From assembly GCA_031295725.1 (NCBI GenBank), contig JAUMNV010000129.1, forward strand, positions 1-5,665: a stretch of 5,665 nucleotides of DNA, read 5' to 3'. Shown in pieces: positions 1 to 5,665 of this stretch. Both the position numbers and the translations under genes were made by a program. The DNA comes from Collinsella sp. Lineage in GTDB: Bacteria; Actinomycetota; Coriobacteriia; Coriobacteriales; Coriobacteriaceae. Positions within the stretch are counted from its first letter, which is position 1. The number at the start of each line of letters is the position of its first letter. The notes beneath the pieces were generated by a model, which saw nothing but the letters and a program-made list of their open reading frames with translations, was not told where the DNA came from and did not search any database.

Positions 1-4
1 CGAA

Positions 5-47
5 AAAAGCTCAGAGAAAGTGCTGGTAGGGGAGTTGTTGAGCTTTT
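5..47 (+). terminator. possible weak terminator or inverted repeat near the left edge
   Basis: AAAAGCTCA at 5-13 is the exact reverse complement of TGAGCTTTT at 39-47, giving a 9-bp stem with a 25-nt loop. A/T runs border both arms, so it could end transcription arriving from a gene left of the window. The loop is large and the T run is part of the stem, so the call is weak. Alternatives are a regulatory repeat or chance in an A/T-rich patch. Confidence 0.25.
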
Positions 48-53
48 CGACAG

Positions 54-67
54 CTTTTGAGCAAAAG
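54..67. repeat. short perfect inverted repeat CTTTTG-AG-CAAAAG
   Basis: Six-base arms CTTTTG (54-59) and CAAAAG (62-67) flank a 2-nt centre. The motif AGCTTTT also occurs in direct orientation at 41-47 and 52-58, eleven bases apart, about one helical turn. It sits about 100 bases before the first gene, a plausible operator position. No bound protein can be named and no good -35/-10 pair was found beside it. The rest of 1-163 holds nothing else I can support. Confidence 0.35.
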
Positions 68-153
68 AAACTTTGTGGCTATTGCCGGCGATTGCGTTGT
101 CGCGGTCATGGCGGTGCGGGATGCTGGTCGTAAGCGTCGAATGCTCCGATTTT

Positions 154-158
154 GGAGG
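154..158 (+). promoter_or_regulatory. ribosome binding site of the first gene
   Basis: GGAGG lies 5 nt before the ATG at 164. It decides the start: the in-frame TTG at 152 overlaps this motif and so is unlikely to be used. Confidence 0.75.
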
Positions 159-163
159 CCAGC

Positions 164-598
164 ATGGATCTGTTTCTTGAGACTCCGCAGCAACAAGCTG
201 AGCGCATGCTGCGTCAGCAGCAACGACTCATGGAGATGCAAATGCAAGGGGCGGCAGCCCAGCCCTTTGCGCAAAATGTCGTGCCCGCTGCTGTACCTGC
301 AGCTGTGCCCGGGTGCGAATCGGCACCAGAGGCCTATTCCGTACAGCAAGATTCATATGCGCAGGAGCTCGCGTTCGACAAGCGTCGTGCGCGTCGTCGC
401 CGTGTGGGCCAGCGCTTGCGCACATTGGCGATGATCGTGCTCATCCCGTTAGGGCTTGTGGCCATCTTTCTGGCATCGTATGCCCTCACGTGCATCCTCA
501 ACGGCGCATCGCCCAACGAGGTGCTCCAACATCTAGCGGCTCTCGGCCAGCGCCTAGGCGATGTCGTAGCAACCATTCGCGCCGGCTGGGAGAGTTAG
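164..598 (+). CDS. small single-pass membrane protein of unknown function, 144 aa
   Basis: I do not recognise a family. The ATG at 164 follows GGAGG (154-158) with 5-nt spacing, and the gene ends at TAG 596-598. Residues 1-30 are rich in Gln and Met (MDLFLETPQQQAERM, then RQQQRLMEMQMQ) and probably helical. Residues 31-50 are Ala/Pro-rich with a PAAVPAAVP repeat. A strongly basic stretch at 73-80 (KRRARRRR) directly precedes one hydrophobic segment at about 88-112. By the positive-inside rule the N-terminus should be cytosolic, with about 30 residues outside that could form an amphipathic helix (about 117-140). There is no lipobox or cleavable signal peptide. Codon use matches the flanking core genes, which supports real coding. 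No function is proposed; the nearest downstream gene begins more than 120 bases away and shows no clear link. Confidence 0.8.
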   Translation: MDLFLETPQQQAERMLRQQQRLMEMQMQGAAAQPFAQNVVPAAVPAAVPGCESAPEAYSVQQDSYAQELAFDKRRARRRRVGQRLRTLAMIVLIPLGLVAIFLASYALTCILNGASPNEVLQHLAALGQRLGDVVATIRAGWES

Positions 599-680
599 CG
601 TTTGTCACGTTAGGACTTCTGGGGTGTAGGGATTATCGCCATGAGTAGAATCCTCACATCCTGGGAATCCTGTCATGCGA

Positions 681-713
681 CTGAATAGTATTATTGATGA
701 TGAATAATAATAG
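681..713 (+). promoter_or_regulatory. A+T-rich patch with inverted repeat, probable promoter region
   Basis: TATTATT (689-695) and AATAATA (703-709) are perfect inverted repeats around GATGATG. The patch stands out in an otherwise GC-rich window and lies just before the small ORF and HTH gene. -10-like hexamers are TAGTAT (686-691) and AATAAT (706-711), but neither has a convincing -35 at 16-18 nt. The promoter assignment therefore rests on composition and position. Three in-frame start codons (TTG ATG ATG, 694-702) also fall here and would extend the HTH gene upstream, but they lack a ribosome binding site. Confidence 0.35.
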
Positions 714-721
714 AAAATGCC

Positions 722-835
722 ATGTTAAGGTACTTAACGACATCCTTGGAGGATCTGTCGTCGTCGCCTTCGGAGCGGAGTTATCAAGAGATGGTCTGTG
801 CATACAGGCAATACAAAAAGGAGGTGCTCGGTTGA
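722..835 (+). CDS. candidate 37-aa small protein or leader peptide coupled to the HTH gene
   Basis: An ATG at 722 opens a 37-codon frame ending at TGA 833-835. Its stop overlaps the TTG start (832-834) of the next gene, and its last codons contain that gene's Shine-Dalgarno (AAG GAG GTG, read as Lys-Glu-Val). This arrangement is typical of translational coupling. The predicted product is hydrophilic: Ser-rich in the middle (SLEDLSSSPSERS), then a probable helix (YQEMVCAYRQYKKEVLG, residues 21-37). The ATG itself has no clear ribosome binding site, and stops in this frame at 695-703 exclude a longer form. It could be a regulatory leader peptide, a small partner protein, the remnant of a longer gene, or a chance frame. 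The overlap is seen; expression is inferred. Confidence 0.45.
   Translation: MLRYLTTSLEDLSSSPSERSYQEMVCAYRQYKKEVLG
724..738. promoter_or_regulatory. palindrome GTTAAG-GTA-CTTAAC, candidate operator
   Basis: Perfect 6-bp arms with a 3-nt centre begin two bases after the A of the small ORF's start codon. It lies downstream of the A+T-rich patch and upstream of the HTH gene, a suitable place for autorepression by that protein. A role at the RNA level, as a small hairpin at the start codon, is also possible. The link to the HTH protein is inference. Confidence 0.35.
818..826 (+). promoter_or_regulatory. strong ribosome binding site that sets the TTG start of the HTH gene
   Basis: AAGGAGGTG is an almost full anti-Shine-Dalgarno match. 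From the end of GGAGG (820-824) there are 7 nt to TTG 832. This is the best ribosome binding site in the window, which argues against the upstream ATG codons at 697 and 700. Confidence 0.8.
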
Positions 836-1395
836 ATCTGACCTTTGAGGGATTCTTAAAAGGCTATTGCCGAGAGCTATCCGGACAGCAATCGCTCAGT
901 TTTAGAAAACTGGTTAAGCAAGCGACGACGGTTGCGCCGCGCGTGGCGGAGCCCCTGTTTTTGCTCGCTTTGGCACAGGGTAAAGCCGAATACGTTCTGG
1001 GCTTATCCGAGGGTTCGTGGATGGAAGAGGGTTACCGAGGCGTTTTGTCCTTGTACGCCCAAACGGGTAGCCTGGCATCTCTATGCGCCGAGGATAAACT
1101 TCCTAATCGTTATGCCAACGTTTGGCGTGCGTATAGAGCGGTGAAGGAAAAGCCAGTGGCGGACAGAAGGATCAACGCCCTGATGCGAAAAAGAACGTTG
1201 GGAGCGCTAGAGGAATCGGGCGTAACGCGCTACGGTCTCTGCCGCGATTTGAATCTGAATAAGGGAAACGTGTACGCATATTTAGCCGGTGATGACTCAA
1301 AGGTGAGCAGGGAGACGGCGCGCCGCATTATGGAATATGCGGAGGAGAGGGGCGCCCAAGAAGGGACCGGGCGCCCGGTGCGTATGGCGGGGTAA
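832..1395 (+). CDS. uncharacterised protein with C-terminal helix-turn-helix, 187 aa
   Basis: Probably a DNA-binding protein of a poorly described actinobacterial family; I know no assigned function. The TTG start at 832 is chosen for the strong ribosome binding site at 818-826. A longer version from 694-700 is open but has no ribosome binding site and would overlap the small ORF. Residues 1-110 look all-helical (start NLTFEGFLKGYCREL; then PLFLLALAQGKAEYVL at 41-56) and may be an oligomerisation or sensing domain. Residues 115-172 resemble a lambda-repressor-type fold: helix MRKRTLGALEESG (118-130), HTH VTRYGLCRDLNLNKGNVYAYL (131-151 region), and a final helix with conserved-looking SRETARRIMEYA (159-170). 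The basic tail is probably disordered. Its stop overlaps no other gene; rmuC begins 51 nt later. Composition is less GC-rich than its neighbours, with AGA, ATA and TTA codons, suggesting an accessory or acquired gene. Antitoxin, autorepressor and phage-related regulator are all possible. Confidence 0.85.
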   Translation: MNLTFEGFLKGYCRELSGQQSLSFRKLVKQATTVAPRVAEPLFLLALAQGKAEYVLGLSEGSWMEEGYRGVLSLYAQTGSLASLCAEDKLPNRYANVWRAYRAVKEKPVADRRINALMRKRTLGALEESGVTRYGLCRDLNLNKGNVYAYLAGDDSKVSRETARRIMEYAEERGAQEGTGRPVRMAG

Positions 1396-1446
1396 GATTG
1401 ATCGCGGTTTTGATTGGTGCTCGATTGGGTTTGTTGGGCGGAGTTT

Positions 1447-2802
1447 ATGTCTGCTATTGATATTGTGCTTGTTGTGATCGCCTTGGTGGCGGTGGGGGTT
1501 GCTGTGGCTTGCGCCCTCCAACTCAAGAGCCTGCGTGCCGAGTTGCGGGAGCGTGGCGACAGTAGCGCGGAAACGCTGGCAGCACTCGAGCAGGCTAACA
1601 AAGCGCTCGATGCCCTGAACGTCGCGCTGGCCGAAACCCGTCGCACGGCCAATGCCATCGCGCAGCAGCAGACGACCGATGCGGCCGTAGAGCAGCAACG
1701 TTACCTGACCATCGCGCGCGAGTTCTCGCAAGCCGGTGACCGGATGGATGATCTGCGCCGCGAGACCGCCCAACAGCTCAGCGCCAATCGCGAGGGCATC
1801 GAGCATCGCCTGGACAAGGTGCGCGAGACGGTCGATGCTCAGCTGGGTGCCATCCGCGAAGACAACAACGTGCAGCTCGATCAGATGCGCGCGACGGTGG
1901 ACGAGAAGCTCTCTCGCACGCTCAACGACCGACTTTCGGCATCGTTTAAGCAGGTGAGCGACCAGCTCGAGGCCGTGTACAAGGGCCTGGGCGATATGCA
2001 ATCTATCGCCACCGGCGTAGGCGACCTCAAGCGTGTGCTGGGCAATGTAAAAGCGCGCGGCATTTTGGGCGAGGTACAGCTGGGTGCGATCCTGACGGAC
2101 ATCCTCACACCCGACCAGTATCTGGAAAACGTTGCCACTAGGCCCGGCGCCTCGGAGCGCGTTGAGTTTGCCGTCAAGCTGCCGGTAGACGAGGGCGATC
2201 CCGTGCTGCTGCCGATCGACTCCAAATTCCCGGGCGACGCGTACGAGCATCTGCTCGACGCCCAGGAGTCGGGCGATGCGGAGGCCGTTGCCGCAGCGCG
2301 CAAGACGCTCGATATGATGGTGAAACGCGAGGCAAAGGACATCTGCGAAAAGTACCTGAGTGTGCCGGCAACGACCAACTTTGGCATTATGTTCGTGCCG
2401 TTTGAGGGGCTGTACGCCGAGGTTGTCAGTCGTCCGGGACTTATCGAGACCCTGGGCCGCGACTATCACGTCAACGTTGCCGGTCCCAGCACCATGGCGG
2501 CTATCCTTAACAGTCTACAGATGAGCTACCAGACGTTTAGGCTGCAAAAACGCACCGATGACGTGCTGCGCGTGCTTTCTGCCGTCAAGGCCGAGCTGCC
2601 GCGCTATCAGGCGGCGCTGCGCCGCGCCCAGCAGCAAATCGAGACCGCGGGAAAGACGGTCGAGGGCATCATCACCACGCGCACCAACGTCATGGAGCGC
2701 AAGCTCAAGGACATCGACGCGCTGGAAGACGCCGACCAAGCTGATGAGATCTTGGGACTCACGCCCGCGGGCCTTCTCACAGATCAAGAAGACGAGGAAT
2801 AA
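1447..2802 (+). CDS. rmuC: DNA recombination protein RmuC, 451 aa
   Basis: RmuC is a membrane-tethered coiled-coil protein that in E. coli limits recombination at short inverted repeats; its core is thought to be related to PD-(D/E)XK nucleases. The ATG at 1447 is chosen because GGCGGAG lies just before it (short 3-nt spacing) and the product then starts directly with the membrane anchor; an upstream TTG at 1414 has no ribosome binding site. Residues 3-26 are the N-terminal transmembrane helix (IDIVLVVIALVAVGVAVACA). Residues about 28-190 are a long coiled coil with repeated patterns such as RETVDAQLGAIRED and RATVDEKLSRTLND. The RmuC domain follows: RGILGEVQLGAIL at 204-216, LPIDSKFPG at 255-263, and later YHVNVAGPSTMAAIL. 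E209, D258 and K260 fit an E...D-x-K active-site pattern. Length is normal for the family. It is probably transcribed with or without the HTH gene upstream; a likely terminator follows. Family certain, biochemical detail inferred. Confidence 0.96.
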   Translation: MSAIDIVLVVIALVAVGVAVACALQLKSLRAELRERGDSSAETLAALEQANKALDALNVALAETRRTANAIAQQQTTDAAVEQQRYLTIAREFSQAGDRMDDLRRETAQQLSANREGIEHRLDKVRETVDAQLGAIREDNNVQLDQMRATVDEKLSRTLNDRLSASFKQVSDQLEAVYKGLGDMQSIATGVGDLKRVLGNVKARGILGEVQLGAILTDILTPDQYLENVATRPGASERVEFAVKLPVDEGDPVLLPIDSKFPGDAYEHLLDAQESGDAEAVAAARKTLDMMVKREAKDICEKYLSVPATTNFGIMFVPFEGLYAEVVSRPGLIETLGRDYHVNVAGPSTMAAILNSLQMSYQTFRLQKRTDDVLRVLSAVKAELPRYQAALRRAQQQIETAGKTVEGIITTRTNVMERKLKDIDALEDADQADEILGLTPAGLLTDQEDEE

Positions 2803-2814
2803 TTACAACAAGAC

Positions 2815-2854
2815 GGTGGGGCGCCGGCGCAAACGCGGGCACCCCGCTGCTTTT
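2815..2854 (+). terminator. probable rho-independent terminator after rmuC
   Basis: GCGGG (2835-2839) pairs with CCCGC (2843-2847) around a CAC loop, followed by TGC and TTTT (2851-2854). A longer fold pairs GGTGGGG (2815-2821) with CCCCGCT (2842-2848) using two wobbles. Either way a GC-rich hairpin precedes a short T run 12-50 nt after the rmuC stop and before the ABC gene. The T run is short, hence moderate confidence. Confidence 0.45.
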
Positions 2855-2917
2855 CGCATCGTGCTTGCCTGAAGTGCGCTTTAGTATGCAACAATGACGT
2901 TTAGCCCCGCCAGATGT

Positions 2918-2925
2918 GAAAGGAA
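2918..2925 (+). promoter_or_regulatory. ribosome binding site of the ABC exporter gene
   Basis: GAAAGGAA lies 4-5 nt before ATG 2930 and decides the start over the in-frame ATG at 2894, which has no such motif. The stretch 2855-2917 between terminator and this site must carry any separate promoter; TTGCCT (2865-2870) with TAGTAT or TATGCA (2882-2890) is suboptimal in spacing, so I call none. Confidence 0.7.
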
Positions 2926-2929
2926 GCCC

Positions 2930-4732
<1,803 letters not shown>

Positions 4733-4784
4733 AGACCCCATACGTGGGACAATCGTGCCCATAGGTAAGTTATGCCGCTGATCC

Positions 4785-4790
4785 GAGGAG
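4785..4790 (+). promoter_or_regulatory. ribosome binding site of nth
   Basis: GAGGAG lies 5 nt before ATG 4796 and favours this start over the in-frame ATG at 4772, whose upstream AGGTAAG is weaker. The gap 4733-4784 contains the small dyad CCCA-TACG-TGGG (4737-4748) but no T run, so no terminator separates nth from the ABC gene. Confidence 0.7.
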
Positions 4791-4795
4791 TCGTT

Positions 4796-5461
4796 ATGCC
4801 ACGCGAGACCAATGCCGCCAAGCGCGAGCGCGCCGTTGAGGTGTGCGAGCGCCTTAACCGTCGCTATGGCCCGGTTGAGTGTTTTTTGGACCACGAGAAT
4901 CCCTATAGGCTGCTCATAGCGGTGTTGCTCTCGGCGCAGACGACCGACGCGCAGGTCAACAAGGTGACGCCGAAGCTGTTTTCCCAGTGGCCCACGCCCG
5001 AGGCCATGGCGGGGGCGAGCGTTGCCGATGTGGCAGATACCATTAAGTCGCTCGGCTTCTATAAGAGCAAGGCCAAGCACGCCGTGGAGGCCGCGCAGAT
5101 GATCGTCGCCGATTACGGTGGCGAGGTGCCGGCCGACATGAAGGAACTCGTCAAGCTGCCGGGCGTTGGGCGCAAGACGGCGAACATCGTGCTCAACGTG
5201 GGGTTTGGCATTGTCGAGGGCATCGCGGTCGATACGCACGTCAACCGCATCGCGCACCGTCTGATGCTGAGTCCCAAGACGCACGCCAAAGAGCCGCTCA
5301 AGACCGAGCAGGATCTGCTCAAGATCTTGCCGCACGAGTATTGGGAGTCGGTCAACCACCAGTGGATCACCTTTGGCCGCGAGATCTGCGATGCCCGCAA
5401 ACCCAAGTGCGACGAGTGCCCGCTGGCAGATCTTTGCCCGAGCATGCGCGTTTTGGGGTAG
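4796..5461 (+). CDS. nth: endonuclease III (DNA glycosylase / AP lyase), 221 aa
   Basis: Cytosolic base-excision repair enzyme that removes oxidised pyrimidines such as thymine glycol and cuts the DNA backbone at the resulting abasic site. The helix-hairpin-helix LPGVGRKTANIVL contains the catalytic lysine K127 (K120 in E. coli), and AVDTHVNRI contains the catalytic aspartate D146 (D138 in E. coli). A C-terminal [4Fe-4S] motif is intact: CDARKPKCDECPLADLC gives C198-x6-C205-x2-C208-x5-C214. LLSAQTTDAQVNKVTP near residues 45-60 matches the family's damage-recognition region. Length is close to the E. coli protein (211 aa), with one extra residue between the catalytic Lys and Asp. It may be cotranscribed with the ABC exporter (63-nt gap, no terminator), although the two have no known functional link. 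A terminator-like hairpin follows at 5529-5556. Confidence 0.97.
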   Translation: MPRETNAAKRERAVEVCERLNRRYGPVECFLDHENPYRLLIAVLLSAQTTDAQVNKVTPKLFSQWPTPEAMAGASVADVADTIKSLGFYKSKAKHAVEAAQMIVADYGGEVPADMKELVKLPGVGRKTANIVLNVGFGIVEGIAVDTHVNRIAHRLMLSPKTHAKEPLKTEQDLLKILPHEYWESVNHQWITFGREICDARKPKCDECPLADLCPSMRVLG

Positions 5462-5483
5462 CTGTTTGGCGTGCGCTGGCGTG

Positions 5484-5509
5484 TTCACCTCATGCGCTAC
5501 CATGATAAT
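5484..5509 (+). promoter_or_regulatory. possible promoter for the last gene
   Basis: GATAAT (5504-5509) matches the -10 consensus at 5 of 6 positions. TTCACC (5484-5489) resembles a -35 but the spacing is only 14 nt, below the usual 16-18, so the pair is doubtful. If real, its transcript would begin around 5516 and read straight through the hairpin at 5529-5556 before reaching the ATG at 5582. Confidence 0.3.
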
Positions 5510-5528
5510 CAATACTTTTGACGCACGA

Positions 5529-5556
5529 CCCGCCGAGCTTGCCCCGGCGGGCTTTT
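5529..5556 (+). terminator. rho-independent terminator (or attenuator) between nth and the next gene
   Basis: CCCGCCG (5529-5535) and CGGCGGG (5545-5551) form a perfect 7-bp GC stem with a 9-nt loop, followed by C and TTTT (5553-5556). It lies 68 nt after the nth stop and only 25 nt before the next ATG. The simplest reading is the nth terminator. The position within the apparent leader of the next gene leaves attenuation open. Confidence 0.65.
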
Positions 5557-5581
5557 GGCGTTGCGATGCCGGAGGAACAGC

Positions 5582-5665
5582 ATGCTCATTCACCGTATAG
5601 CCGCGCAGCTCTACACTGCCGAGGCGCTGCAGACCGTCGAGGCCGGACTCGATGCCGGCGAGGAC
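5582..5665 (+). CDS. start of a gene cut by the right edge; possibly Mfd-like
   Basis: ATG at 5582 follows GGAGG (5571-5575) with 6-nt spacing, and 28 codons are open to the end of the window. The visible protein begins MLIHRIAAQLYTAEALQTVE and continues to the edge with an acidic GLDAGED pattern; it looks helical with no signal peptide. The pattern recalls N-termini of actinobacterial transcription-repair coupling factor (Mfd), where a GL..G segment precedes a conserved SAR motif that would lie just outside the window. This is a recollection of family style, not a demonstrated match. Being a coding start is well supported; the identity is a guess. Confidence 0.8.
   Translation, partial: MLIHRIAAQLYTAEALQTVEAGLDAGED

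Noticed and set aside
11..434. Overlapping open frames on both strands around 11-434
   Set aside because: They conflict with the better supported 164-598 gene, have odd Cys/Arg/Ser-rich composition and no ribosome binding site.
648..671. Direct repeat GAATCCT at 648-654 and 665-671
   Set aside because: Seven bases in two copies is easily chance; no associated structure was found.
694..831. N-terminal extension of the HTH protein from TTG/ATG codons at 694-702
   Set aside because: No Shine-Dalgarno precedes them, and the strong ribosome binding site at 818-826 points to TTG 832. The extension also overlaps the alternative small ORF.
832..1395. Toxin-antitoxin system centred on the HTH protein
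   Set aside because: The two-gene overlap is suggestive, but no toxin domain is visible: the only partner is a 37-codon frame and the next gene is rmuC. It was kept only as a possibility, not called.
1396..1427. Three GATTG copies between the HTH gene and rmuC
   Set aside because: The spacing is irregular (16 and 11 nt) and the motif too short to support a binding array.
1297..2469. Minus-strand open frame of 390 codons opposite rmuC
   Set aside because: The same codon-register shadow effect opposite a certain rmuC gene; no domain and no ribosome binding site.

Overview
This 5.7 kb window is chromosomal DNA from a high-GC Gram-positive bacterium. The codon bias, the strong AGGAGG-type ribosome binding sites, and the style of the RmuC and endonuclease III proteins suggest Coriobacteriia, most likely Collinsella or a close relative. 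That placement is an inference from recognition, not from a search. All supported genes lie on the + strand. I see no tRNA, rRNA, CRISPR array, insertion sequence or origin.

Layout. Positions 1-163 are non-coding, with short A/T-rich inverted repeats that may end a gene off the left edge. Positions 164-598 encode a small protein of unknown function with one membrane segment and a Gln-rich N-terminus. Positions 599-831 are a gap with an A+T-rich patch, a palindrome and a 37-codon ORF (722-835). The stop of this ORF overlaps the TTG start of a 187-aa protein with a C-terminal helix-turn-helix (832-1395). Then come rmuC (1447-2802), a probable terminator, a half-size ABC exporter (2930-4732) and endonuclease III, nth (4796-5461). 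A clear terminator-like hairpin follows nth, and a further gene begins at 5582 and runs off the right edge.

How the genes work together. RmuC and Nth both act in genome maintenance: RmuC limits rearrangement at inverted repeats and Nth starts base-excision repair of oxidised pyrimidines. The truncated last gene could be a third member (Mfd-like N-terminus), but 28 residues are not enough to be sure. The ABC exporter is a complete fused permease-ATPase between them and probably acts as a homodimer.

The least conventional part is 680-1395. It has lower GC and more AGA/ATA/TTA codons than its neighbours. A tiny ORF is coupled by a stop/start overlap to an uncharacterised HTH protein. A perfect 6-3-6 palindrome overlaps the tiny ORF's start codon, and the C-terminus of the tiny ORF resembles a helix inside the HTH protein. 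This may be a small autoregulated two-component module (leader peptide plus DNA-binding protein), but no function can be assigned from sequence alone.
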